Shown piece by piece: positions 20,260 to 32,026 of a stretch of DNA of 64,000 bases (its first letter is position 1; every line of letters begins with the position of its first letter). The DNA comes from Chlamydoabsidia padenii (Eukaryota > Mucoromycota > Mucoromycetes > Mucorales > Cunninghamellaceae). The stretch lies in assembly GCA_025330725.1 (NCBI GenBank), contig JAIWND010000034.1, forward strand, positions 124,001 through 188,000. The letters are read 5' to 3'. The notes under the pieces are model-generated. The model did not search any database, was not told the DNA's origin, and was given only the letters and a program-made list of their open reading frames with translations. A program made the position numbers and the translations under genes.

Positions 20260-21830
20260 ATGTTGAAACATTCCACTCAACTTGTTATAAAGAGTTATAC
20301 GAATCGATCGACAGTACGACTTTTGCGCCATGTACCATCTTGCCGTCTTTTATTACCCACCTTGGCTTATCGACCTTACTCATCTGCTGCTGCTCATGGC
20401 TTTTTTCCGGAAACTGCTTACATGCCTAACCGACGAACAAAAGATCAAAAACAAGGACAACGTTTAGGTAAAATTACCCTGTTGATAAAAAATGAAACTT
20501 ACCTTTTCTTCTTTTATTATGGAAATAGTATCACCATTGACTAAATATGATACCATTACGGCAGGTGGGTCAGTGCATAGTGATGCTCATCAACGTAGCA
20601 TTGTAAAATACTTGGATCAATTATGGCACGATTTGCAAAACTATACGCCACAAAGCAAACAAACCATGAGTCCTAGTCTCGTTGGATCGGTAAGTTCTCC
20701 CTCCCGCCTCCCTCACTTATCCCTACATACTGACTCGCCTTTTTTTTTTTTTTGCTTGTCCTCTTCTATAGATCTCCAAGTTATTTGCAACACCCTCACG
20801 AACACGGAGCCCAATGTCATTATATGTATATGGAAATGTAGGTACTGGCAAAACAATGGTGATGGATCTATTTTACGACACACTTCCTATTGATCGAAAA
20901 CGACGAGTGCACTTTCATGCCTTTATGCTTGACGTCCATGCTCGTATCCATAGCATCAAGAAGAAGAACCCACGAATGGCCAACCCGATTGCACCTATCG
21001 CCGACGACATTGTCAAAGAAAGTTATGTGCTATGCTTTGACGAATTCCAGGTGACCGACATTGCCGATGCGATGATTCTCCGCAAACTGTTTACGGAATT
21101 GTTTGATCGTGGGGTGGTATTGGTGACGACATCGAATCGACATCCTACTGAACTGTACAAGAATGGCATCCAACGTCAATCCTTTGTGCCCTGTATTGAT
21201 CTCCTATTAAAGAAATGCCACGTGTTGTCCTTGGATTCTGGTACCGATTATCGCAAAATTGAACGTGAACAGACTGCTCAACCGATCTTTCTCCATCCTC
21301 TCAATGCTACCACTCGACGTACCATTGACGATATCACAGCCAAACTCACTCATCGCCAACCAATGACGCCCATGACTCTACACTTTCTCGGTCGATCTCT
21401 GGTGATTCCTGAACAGGCCGATGGGGTGGCTCGGGTGCGGTTCCATGATGTGTGTGCCAATCCATTGTCGGCGGCGGATTATCTCGAAATGGTCAAACAT
21501 TTCCACACTATCATTCTAACCGATATTCCTCAAATGACGATGAAACACCGGGCCGAGGCTCGTCGCTTTATCACCTTGATCGATGCCATGTATGAATCCA
21601 AAACTACCTTGGTCGCCTCGGCGGAGAACTCTATTCTCGACATCTTTAATGCTGAAGAGGGCAAGGAGGCTTTACAGGATCAAATGCGACTGATGATGGA
21701 TGAATTGGATGTGTCGGATATCTCCTCACCATTATTTACTGGCCAAGAAGAAGCATTTGCTTTTCAACGTGCTCTCTCACGTTTGATTCAAATGCAAAGC
21801 AAGGATTGGGTTAACAAGGAATTGTCTTGA
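20260..21830 (+). CDS. AFG1: AFG1/LACE1-type mitochondrial AAA ATPase
   Basis: Three exons encode about 478 residues. The N-terminus ([20 protein letters not shown]) is basic and Ser/Thr-rich with few acids, as in a mitochondrial targeting sequence. The Walker A motif reads [13 protein letters not shown]. The Walker B motif is [18 protein letters not shown], and the FDEFQVTD form is specific for the AFG1/ZapE/LACE1 family. [17 protein letters not shown] follows as sensor region, and RARFxD-like [10 protein letters not shown] near the C-terminal third is also characteristic. Members assist turnover of mitochondrially encoded respiratory-chain subunits. Introns: about 20466-20530 and 20692-20771. 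The protein looks complete and intact. Confidence 0.95.
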
Positions 21831-22117
21831 TTAGATAGAATAGTAATAGAATAGTATCCCCCCCCTCATTTGTATATTCCCTTCTCCCCCCCCTTTTTTT
21901 TTATAAATAAAGATCGATATTGTTGTTATTGTTTATTTATTTGATTTGATTTGATCTTGCAGATGGATTCATGCAAAAACATAAAAACGACTTTTTTATA
22001 TATATATTTGGATACTAGAATGTTAAAAAAAAAAAAAACTATACACTAATGGACTAAAATAATACTATACAACCAAATAATAATAATAATAATAAAAAGC
22101 TATGTAAAAAGTTAATC
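21831..22117. other. Convergent 3' flanks
   Basis: This 287-bp AT-rich spacer lies between two convergent genes. It has C-runs, AATAAA at about 21905 for the plus gene, and poly-A/T runs. No other content. Confidence 0.5.
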
Positions 22118-23819
22118 CTATTGTTGTTTAGGTTCGCCTTGGCTGTAAGGATCATGATGCCTGGCATCCCAAGGAGTGTTTGGATAAAGCATATAAGTGG
22201 TAGTAGTTGGATTATCTTGTTTCTCCACCGAGTCAGACTGATGATGATGATGGTCTTCTTGTTTTGGTGGTGAATAGCGTGCAAAAGAAGAAGAAGAAGA
22301 AGAAGACGGGATGGACCCCTCCGGAGTGACATAGGTGGTGTAAGTTCGTTGTCGATCCATCCATGAAGTAGGCACCATATGAATCCCACCCCATGCGTCT
22401 GAAGGCCGTTGTTGATAAGAAGAAGGAGGTGGTGGTGGTGGTTGATGGTAAGGATGGTAAGGATGTTGTCGTTGCCATGCTGAATCATTTGCACTAAAAG
22501 ATCGACCATGATGAGCGTTGAAGGAAGGCGGCAAATAATACATCGAAGGAGTCGGAGTAGCTGCATCACTTGGAATGGTCGGTGTGATGATGGTTGAATG
22601 GGTCAAAACAGAGGAAAGTGATGATGATGAGATGGATCGATTACTTGGCTTTGGTGGTGACAATGTGGGACTAGGTTGTTGTTGTTGTGAGTTGTTTTCA
22701 TTTGATGAGGATGCCATTGGAATAGGTGATAATGAGGATGGTGATAATGGTGTATTCGTATCCTTTGTTGTTTTCTTTATGACTTGCGCATTGACCTTTT
22801 TCCTCTTGTTGATTGATTTTAATGTTGTTGCTGGTAATTGACGTTGTAAACGTTGATTCATTTCAGCATAATGACCAGGACTTCTCCCCCGCACGACGAG
22901 AGGACTTGATTGAGTGGTAGCAATGACATGTTGATATCGATTGACATCTTCAGCCACGAGTTGAGCAGTGAGATAAAAGTATTGTTGAGTCGCCCGTTTC
23001 TTCCCATTGTTTGCTGTGGCCGATTTGAATTGCAATCGTTCAAAAGTCACTGTTCGTTGTTGTTGTGAGTTATCGTGAGAGTAATGCAATAAAAGTCCGC
23101 TGCCACATGGTTGGATGGGTAACATGGATGGCATCTGTTGAGGTCCTTTATCCCTTTTCGCAGTCAGTTGAATGAGTTCCACTGGTTGGTTATTATCAGA
23201 TGTATTGGCGACCAATTGAATATAGAATGCTTGAAGTGGGATCATCAACATGGTATCATTGGATTCTTCATCATTGTTATCACCATCACCAGTGGAGTTT
23301 CGTTGCTGAGCTTGAATATAGAATACTTGGTTTTCGTTGCAGTGAGTGGTAAAGGCACCTGTAAGTTGGAAATAGTTGCGTCGATAACAGGTCCAATGTT
23401 GGTTGCTTATAAAGAATCCCCTGTCCACTTTACATCCAAGTTCAATTTGACACCTAGAATAAAAAAGTTATAAAGTTAGTTAATCTTAATAATATATCAC
23501 TTCACTTACAAAGTTGACTGATCTTGTTGATAGATAGGGACATGAATTTGTGTCAAACCAAACAGTAGGGCATCCTCAGTACCAACTGTTTGTCGTCGTT
23601 TAGAGGTAAAGAGGCCTTCTCTTTGTTGAGATACTTGACTATTAAAAGAAGTAAAAGATAAGGTCAATAAGTAGAAACGTGCCAAGTATTCCCCCTACAT
23701 CCCCTCCCCCCTTTTTTTTTTTTTAATCTTTAGTACCTATTGTAGAATGATCCAGCTGGCATAGAATGAGCGCGTTGGTGATTAGTGGTCAAGTCAGGCT
23801 GAGCTTCGTTCATGATCAT
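22118..23819 (-). CDS. NDT80/PhoG-type DNA-binding transcription factor
   Basis: Three exons encode about 523 residues. The conserved N-terminal half (QTVGTEDALLFGLTQIHVP, CQIELGCKVDRGFFISNQHW, CYRRNYFQLTGAF, then VTFERLQFKSATANNGKKRA and QYFYLTAQLVAE, ending SSPLVVRGRSPGHY) is the immunoglobulin-fold DNA-binding domain of the Ndt80/PhoG/Vib-1 family. The last about 230 residues are low-complexity S/P/Q/H and presumably regulatory. In ascomycetes such factors control meiosis, nutrient acquisition or vegetative incompatibility; the target set in this lineage is unknown. Splice joins: exon 1 ends SFYN, exon 2 starts SQVSQQREGL; exon 2 ends DQSTL, exon 3 starts CQIEL. A second in-frame ATG lies two codons after the first. 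Confidence 0.9.
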
Positions 23820-23825
23820 TAAGTA

Positions 23826-23859
<34 letters not shown>

Positions 23860-24229
23860 TAAAGAAGAGGAAAGAAAAGAAGAGAAAAAGCGGAAGAGCG
23901 ACAAAGAAATTTTTTATATAGTGCGATCAGGTTTTTTCTTTTCTCTCTCTCTCTCCCCCCTCGAAAAATGGTAACTCCCAGGAGTCAAATAAACAAAATG
24001 GTACTGGTTTTTTTCAGGAGATAATCAAAAAAGTAATGTAACATGACCCCACTATGGTCTCTTTATGTTTTTACGCCCATGGAAAAACGATCAGCATTGC
24101 TAGTTCCATCCATTATGCGTCTATCGGCGGGATTTGAAAACTAAAAAAGAAGAGTGGATTTGAAACGCTTTCTGTTTTTTTTTTCCCTCTCTTTTTCTCC
24201 TTTGAATCTCAACTCAGCATTCATTTGCC
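23820..24229. promoter_or_regulatory. Bidirectional promoter between NDT80-like and LENG1-like genes
   Basis: This 410-bp divergent region has a 27-nt poly-A run beside the transcription-factor start, CT-rich tracts near both starts, and the fullest copy of the recurrent motif, GGCGGGATTTGAAA at 24126-24139. A second partial copy, TGGATTTGAAA, lies at about 24155. Confidence 0.55.
24126..24139 (+). promoter_or_regulatory. GGCGGGATTTGAAA element (best match)
   Basis: This is the longest forward copy of the recurrent promoter motif, 91 bp upstream of the LENG1-like start codon. Confidence 0.55.
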
Positions 24230-25258
24230 ATGAACATTCTCCCTCATAAAAGGTAAGGTACTATACAATAAAGCAAGAAATTAGAACCTCTTTTAACCTT
24301 TACTTCTTTTTACATCATGTAGTTGGCATGTCTATAATAAAAAGAACATTGAAAAAGTACGCAAGGATGAAGCCAAAGCCAAGAAAGAACAAGAAGCTAA
24401 AGATAAACGAGCCCTTGTAGCAGTAAGTATTACTTTTGATTGAAACTAAATAAAGAATTCTAAAGACATTTTATTTTTTTGTTAGGATAGTGAAGTACGC
24501 TTAAAGTTACTACGACAAAAAGCGTCTAAGAACGAGCCAGTTGACAACAATGTGGGTCACGTCCACTTGTTTGCCGATGCTGAAAAGGTAATAAACTAGA
24601 TTTTGAATTGATAGAAACTGATCACTTTTTTATATATAACATAGGCAGCATTGGAGAATGAAGAAGTGATAGCAGATCAAAAGGCAGAAAAGGACAAGAT
24701 GGATAAACAGATAACAATGTATTTGGACAAGGGGACAAAAGGTAAAATAAATTTGATTTAACAATAGGAATTGACTTGATAATTCTTTTAGATGAAGAAG
24801 CACCCTGGTATGTCAAGAAAGGATATACAAAATACACAGATGATCATCTTTCTAAGCCTTATATCAAATCAAGACATGATAAAGATCATCAAAAACGGTA
24901 ATGATGATAATGATAATGAATAATATCAACTGATTATCCTAATAGACATCAACGACCACCCATCACTCTTCATGATGACCCATTGGATTTGATTAAATCA
25001 CATCTTGATAAGGACGACGAAAAGAAAAAGAAGGATCGACACAGACACCATCGTCATCACCATAGTACCAAATCACCTTCCATTGAACAATTACGAGCGC
25101 AAAGGAAAGAGCGGGAAAAGGCGGAACAATTGCGGACACAACAATTGATCTATGGGGATACACAACAACAACAGCAACAACAACAACATTATAACTCTCA
25201 ATACAATCGAATGGAAACCGATCAAGCTCATCAGTCAAAAAGACGGCGCAAGTATTGA
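24230..25258 (+). CDS. LENG1: LENG1 homologue with Cir_N domain
   Basis: Six short exons encode about 248 residues. The first residues MNILPHKSWHVYNKKNIEKV and the following RKDEAKAKKEQEAKDKR match the N-terminal Cir_N domain (KSWHVxNxxNxxRVRxDE) of CIR and LENG1 proteins. The middle has APWYVKK, as in LENG1. The C-terminus is basic (DRHRHHRHHHS, SKRRRKY) with a polyglutamine run, and looks nuclear. Homologues are poorly characterised and often found with spliceosomal complexes. The first exon is only 23 nt long, ending after the conserved LPHK. Confidence 0.85.
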
Positions 25259-25361
25259 TGACAGCCCAACTTGGAATATTAAAACCCAGATAGTGTCTCT
25301 CATTTGTATTTTTACCCAATAAATATCTTCTTTTTCTTCTTCTTTATCTTGTCTTTGTAAC

Positions 25362-27547
25362 ATGCGTGAAATACTTACTCTGCAACTTGGACCTATAGCA
25401 AATTATGTGGGCACCCATTATTGGAATACACAGGTAAAGGTGGAGGGGGGAGGAGCTAATCACTAAATGACCATTTAACTTTTTTTTTTTTTTTTTTTTT
25501 TTTTCTGTTGTTTTTGTAGGAGGCATACTTCAACTATGATGATTCTGACGTGCCGACCGAATTCGAACACGATGTATTGTTTCGTGCTGGTGTATCTTCC
25601 TCTGTAAGTCCCCCCCCCAAAAAAAAAAGATGGTTTGACTGGAATGAACTAACCTTACATTTAGGGTATTGAAACTTACACACCTCGAGTCTTGATGTAT
25701 GATTTGAAAGGCGGATTTGGCTCATTACAAAAGTACAACAAACTATTCAGTGGCGTGGAATCTCAAGTGGAATGGTAAAGTAATCCTCTATTTATGGATC
25801 TATTACTCACACTTCTTTTTAGGGATCAAGGAGTAAGCACGATCACCAGCCATAGCACGAAACATGCCTATCAAGAACACCTGGAACTGATTGAAGAAGG
25901 CGGAGAGGATACGATGGATATGGTAACCCACCTTGACGATCAAACAGTAACAACATGGTCTGATTTTAATCGGGTGTATTACCATCCAAGGGCAACGAAT
26001 CCGATTACCACACATCAAGCCGACGATCCTCTATCTCCTTTTGACACCTATACAGCCGGACGACAAGCTTATGCCGATAATGAAAAGGAATCGGATATCT
26101 TTGAAGATGCTTTTCGAACCATGGTGGAAGAATGTGATCAAATACAGGTAAATTATACATGTTTATAGGAAAGGGGATTTGATTGATATTTGTCTATGAT
26201 AGGGATTTCAACTCTTTACTGGGGTTGATGATGCTTTTGGTGGATTTGCTGAAGGATTGTTGAATGATATTCGTGATGAATTCTCCAAATCGACTATCCT
26301 TACTTTTGGTATGATGACTGGTACTTCTTCTGATGGCAATCAAGTAAGTTGATAAAGGAAAAGATGATAAACTGATCTGTTTTATTATCTTTAATAGCGA
26401 TGGCGACAAAAGAAATCATTAAACCATGTATTCAGTACTACTCGATTATCAACTCTATCATCAATCTATGTACCTTTATACTCTCCAACTCTTAATCGTA
26501 TACAGCAAAGTGGATTGGCATCTTATATTCATCCTAATGTAAGTAGAATATATATATATATATATATAAACAGGATACTAACCATGGTGAATTCATATAG
26601 TGCGAATCATTGTATCATACCAGTGCCATCCTCTCTGCAAGTATTGAAACTGTCACCACACCTTATAGGTAGGCACAAAAAAAAAAACTGATATGTTTAA
26701 TTCATGCATCATGGCTAACATTTTTGGAGGAATGGATTAGATTGAAAAAGAACAAGATGAAACTAGGCGATTTGGATGGATTATTGAATTGGAGAAGGGA
26801 TACAAAGCTGGCGGGTGTATCTGTATCACTACCTCTACCTATATCGGATCAAGGTTATGATGCCTCTCTTTCTCGTCGCTCACCATTACTCAATCTCTCT
26901 ACTACTGACGATGTAAAAGTAAGTAAAAACAGCAACTCTCTATTTGGTACTTCTAAACTAACGGAACCATGTGTAGCCTGAAGAAGTCTATGGGGAATCA
27001 ATTGTCATCCGTGGCTGTCCTCATATTGAATCCTCATCTAGTTACCTTGACCATATTTTGGCATCATTCAAAGACAAAAACCATCCTTTACAGTCTCGGT
27101 AAGCTCATTGAAAAAAGTAAAAAGACGAACAAAACGAAACTGATCATCCTCTCTCTCTTTGTAGAACGTTTGTGGAATCAGCCTACCCACTTCCTGATTC
27201 TTACCCTCGCTTCTTCTCTCAACATATCACATCCAATGGACGAATGTAAGTGGTGGACATTATCAATGAATAGGATACTCATTCTTCACTTCTCTCTCTC
27301 TCTTAGATCAAATACACGCCATATGGATCCACCTTCCAGTCTTCCTATGCTCACTCACTTCTCCACCAATTCCAATATGGCCCATATTTTACAAACCCAG
27401 CTGGATCAAACCAAAGCGGTGTCACTAAAGGAATACTTTGAATATGCCGAAGGTGATTTTGGACTATCAAGAGAAGAATACCTGGAAACCAAAGAAGAAA
27501 TGATGAATCTGATTGATGTATACTCTGTGGATGACCAAATGGTATAA
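25362..27547 (+). CDS. DML1: Misato/DML1 protein
   Basis: Eleven exons encode about 560 residues. The start [24 protein letters not shown] and the following EAYFNYDD are the misato N-terminal segment, related to tubulin. Next come [18 protein letters not shown], then the tubulin-3-like part with [20 protein letters not shown] and [17 protein letters not shown], and a C-terminus ending [15 protein letters not shown]. Yeast Dml1 is needed for mitochondrial DNA inheritance and animal misato for mitochondrial morphology and spindle assembly. Only about 100 bp separate it from the upstream LENG1-like gene on the same strand, and no clear copy of the recurrent promoter motif was found there. The long G-rich tubulin nucleotide motif is not conserved, as expected for this family. 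Confidence 0.92.
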
Positions 27548-27779
27548 TTCCCTCCCCCCTCCATTGTAGTCTAGTCCATACATGTAAACAAATAGTTATA
27601 TAATAACCTCCCCCCCCCCAATCATTTAATAAATCAATCCATTGTAACAAAAAATAATCATTTTATATATCCTTTTTTTTATTTTTATTGTAGTGATGAT
27701 AATAATGTATGTATAGATTGATAGATGAGGAAGAATATATTATAAACAATAAGGGGAATGATAATACAATTGTGTTTAA
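27548..27779. other. Convergent 3' flanks
   Basis: This 232-bp spacer lies between DML1 and RAD51, AT-rich with C-runs and AATAAA-like sites. Nothing else was seen. Confidence 0.5.
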
Positions 27780-29094
27780 CTATTCTACGGCATCCGAGAT
27801 CCCATCTTCCAAGATAGAGAAGGTACACTCATTTTCAGGTAATGACGGAGAATCATACACTTTACATATCCGGTTTTCCCCACGGCCTTTTCGGAGATAC
27901 AGTCGAGTACAGGATGCATGTGCAATAATATTTCCACCCGCAGGTTTCTTGGGATCAGGATTAAACATGGCACTTCCACCATCGACTTGAGCCACCACTT
28001 GATTCGTAATCACTACAGCCACACCAAACTAATGACAACAAACATGAGTCTCTTTCTTCTTCCATTTTTTTTTCTTTACCTCGTCCGCCAAGCGTTGGAG
28101 TTGTCGAAGGAATTGAGCAAGATGAGTCTGTCGTGCCGCCAATTCCCCTCGACCGGCATAATCTGTTCGGTATAACGCCATTGCACTATCTACAATCAAT
28201 ATGGAGAATCTAGGAAGAAAAAAGTTGGTTATTATTCATGATCCCCCTTCTCTTTTTTTTGTTTTTTGTTTTTACCTTGTTTCTGACATCATGGCTGCTG
28301 CTTGGATCAAAAGAGACGTCTGATGATCTGTATTGTATGCTCGTGCATAAGCAATATTATCCAATGTTTCCTCCCCCTTCAATGAGAATCTACAAAAAAA
28401 CAAACAATCCTATCAGTCATCATTCATTGTTTTTTTGTCTTGGTTTTTTTTTTTTTTTTTTTTTTTTAATACCTTTGTGCAATGGATAGGACACGAGAAG
28501 GTCTAAAGGTACCTTCACTATCGATATAAAGACATTTGCCTTGACCACCACCCACTGAGACAGGCAGTTGCCCAGTAACAGATAACATGTGACATAGTTG
28601 AGATTTCCCCGTTCGAAATTCACCAAAGATTTCAGTAATGGAACCTGTTTCAATACCACCACCCAATGCCCGGTCAAGTTCTTTGCTGCCTGTTGTGATC
28701 GTTACGATTTCCTGCCGCCGATTATGTACCTCCATTGCCGTAGTAAAGCCCAACGCAACAATCTTGGAAGCTATATAAAATAAGGGTTAGTACAACAAAT
28801 GGGTTTTAGTTTATAAAGTCTTACCTTCTGACATTAGTTTGTCCGCCTTGGTTTCTGAGATCCCCTTAACGGCAAGTAAGGCTTTCTTGGGCGCATACGC
28901 AATCGCTTCGACTGTAAAGTAGCCTGCTTCTTTTAGTTTCTTGGTATCACTAGACGATATGCCACCGTTTCCCTATAAAAATGAGACGAGTTTAATGTTG
29001 TCATTTCAAAAAGGTGATTCATACTTACTTCAAGTGCTGAAATCAAGAGAGGTCCGTATTCACCATCGTCATCTTCTACACTGGCTTGAGACAT
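27780..29094 (-). CDS. RAD51: RAD51 recombinase
   Basis: Six exons encode about 338 residues, the normal length of eukaryotic RAD51. The N-terminal helix-hairpin domain has [20 protein letters not shown]. The ATPase core has [16 protein letters not shown] then RTGKSQLCH (Walker A GEFRTGKS), [40 protein letters not shown] (Walker B) with [10 protein letters not shown], and [10 protein letters not shown] plus [22 protein letters not shown] (loop L2 region). The form is RAD51 rather than DMC1, judging by the N-terminal segment. It forms the nucleoprotein filament for homologous strand exchange. Upstream at 29230-29270 there are GCGCGT and CCGCGT steps and a TTAAATCCCCGCG motif, possible cell-cycle control sites. 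Confidence 0.96.
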
Positions 29095-29596
29095 TATGGA
29101 TTAGGTTTATATAAAGAGAGGGAGGGTGATGGGGGTAATATAATCAAGATCAAGAGAGGGGAGAGAGAGAAAGAGAGAGGGAAGGAAAAAAAAAAAAAAA
29201 AAAAAAGGATTTTTAAAAAGGACCCACTGCGCCCAGCGCGTCTGGATTTGAATTAAATCCCCGCGTGGTTACTGAGAAGATAAAAAAAAAAAAAGTAAAA
29301 AGGGGGTGGGGCAATATTCTCCAATAGCATTCAGGCGGGCCATCTTCTGGATGGTAACTATATACAATACATTAAAGAGACAGCATGTAATAACAACAAT
29401 AATAATAAACAATATAACGGATCATCACCATCAAGTTGACCCAAGCACAGTCGGGATTTAAAATCCGATTATTTTTTTAGTAAGGTGCAGGATTCGTTTT
29501 TATTGAAACAATGATATAAAAGTACAGATAGTACAAGTACAGTACAAGTAAATCTAGCAACTAAAAGAGGGAAGAAGATGGGAATGAGTTTCAAAA
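29095..29596. promoter_or_regulatory. RAD51 upstream region and ABCB1 3' flank
   Basis: This 502-bp region has TTAAATCCCCGCG at 29253-29265 (minus-sense CGCGGGGATTTAA) overlapping an inverted TGGATTTGAA, and a near-palindrome TCGGGATTTAAAATCCGA at about 29451-29468. GCGCGT at about 29237 resembles an MluI-box. The right part is the AT-rich 3' flank of the ABC transporter gene. Confidence 0.45.
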
Positions 29597-31965
29597 CTAG
29601 TTGGCTGATAATGATTGTTGCTGCACCAAGTCCGAGTACACACCATTGAGTTCCAGTAACTCAAAGTGGGTACCTTGTTCGATGACACGACCGTCCTTGA
29701 TAACACAAATCATATCCGCATTTTGTATAGTAGAGAGTCGATGGGCAATTACCAGATTCAAAGTAGGTGTATCCTTGTCGTCTAAAATCCTGTCGATCGC
29801 AGCTTGTACCAGTTTTTCGGATTCACTGTCCAGGGCAGAAGTGGCTTCATCAAGTAACAGAATCTTGGGTTTACGAATCAGGGCACGAGCAATGGCAATA
29901 CGTTGTTTTTGACCACCAGATAGTTGACCTAAAGAAAAGTGATGAGTATTAATGATGCCTACATACACAAAAAAAAAGAAAGAAAGCAATGTACTTACTT
30001 CCTTTATCACCAACACGAGTATCATAACCTTGAGGCAAGCTCATGATAAAGTTGTGGATATTGGCGGATCGACAGGCTTCTTCCACTTGGTTTTGACTGA
30101 GTTGCTTGTTTTCTTCCACACCGTACCGAATGTTTTCACCAATAGAGATATCAAACAGAGTGGGTTCTTGACTGACCAGGCCCATATGACTACGGAGGTT
30201 GCCGAGACTGTATGTGTTTACATTATGGTCATCAACACGGACAGTACCTCCAAGAGAATCGTACCACCTGAGACACATTGCTACTGTTGTTGATTTTCCT
30301 GATCCAGAGGGACCTAACAAGAAAAGAAAAGAAAAGAAAAGAATGAGTATCCTATCAAATCGTAATAATCCATTTTTACTTACCAACAAGAGCAATAGTA
30401 GTATTAGATTTACCATGCATGTTAAAGTCACCATTGAATATAGAGACATCAGGACGTTCAGGATACCGGAAAGTGATGTTATCAAAGTCGATGTTGCCAT
30501 TAATAGTGTCAGGTTCAATGCCTTCCAAATCGGGATCAATCAAGGGTGTTCGATCCATTAATGCAAAGATGGTGACAGCAGAGTTCTTGGCCTTGGCGAA
30601 AATCGACGTAAATACCGAGGCACGACCAACCGATTGACTAGTCATCATGATCACCATCATCGCAGTAAACATTTGTAAAAAGTCCACCTTGCAGTCGTCG
30701 ATCAGACGAATACCAGCGTAAAAAGCCACGCCGTTGGTGTAAATGTTGATTGCCGATAATAGAGCATAACCCAGAGAAGCAGTGATAGCCTTTTTGCGTG
30801 CCATTTGGTGAGGTCTTTCGGTAGCCTTAAAGTAGCGATCTTCAAAATGTTGCTGACGATGAAGAGAGGCGACCGTCCGGATTTCCTTGATTGCTTCACC
30901 GGCAACTTCGCCACTTTGTTCGTTCACCTTTTTGGTCTTGTCTTCATAACCCCTTTGAAGCTTGGATTCATATGCAGTAGCAAATATAATAAATGGTGCC
31001 ATACAGAGCACAACCAGAGTCAGAATCCAACTGTTGGAAAAGGCAATGATGAGACTAGTAATAGTAGCCGAGATAATTTGTGATATGTCGCCCCAGGTTT
31101 TCGTCACCATTTCGTTCACATTCTTGGCATCGACAGCGAGTTTGGAAGTAAGAGCACCAACAGTATGATCTTCTTGATCAAAGAAGCCGATTTCTTGACG
31201 CAAGTAAGCTTGGAATATTTGACCACGGAGACGTCTTGTGAAATATTCACCAGCTGATTCGAATCCAATAATTTGCGCCGAGAAGCTAAATAGGGAAGCA
31301 AGACCAATCACTACAAAGAGGAAGCTATACAAGTTGGCACCACTCATAGGACCAGGAGAGATGTCTTCGGGCTTGTTAAACATGAGGATATTCAACACCC
31401 GAGCAAACACAAAGGCAAAAAGTGGCTGGACAGTTCCAGCGACAAGTGCACCAACAATACCAATAACCAAACGAGGCCATTCTGGACGCATCTGCATGAC
31501 CACTCGACCGAGAGGAGTACGCTGTTTTGAGTTCAGCTTCATTTCTTCCTTTTGCTTTTGGATCTTGAGTTCGTAGGCATCCACCATGTTATGACTGTTC
31601 AGCTTTTCCAGATTGATAGGGTTGACTTTTCCATTAGTAACAACTTGATTTTCTTGTGCCTTTTCCAATTCAATTTGTTCTTGCCGTAATAAGGTTTCTT
31701 CATCCAATTCAGCTACATTATGGTTAGATTGTTCCAATGCGATGTCTTGCTTCTTGACGAGTTCGGCATAGACACCACCTTGGGCCAACAGTTCATTATG
31801 AGTTCCTTGTTCCACCAAATCACCTTGATCCATCACCACAATGAGGTCAGCATTACGAATAGTAGACAATCTGTGGGCAATGACAATAGTGGTTCGATCA
31901 GCAGCAGCAGCATCCAAAGCCTTTTGTACAAGACGTTCAGATTGAGTATCCAAAGCAGATGTAGC

Positions 31966-32026
<61 letters not shown>
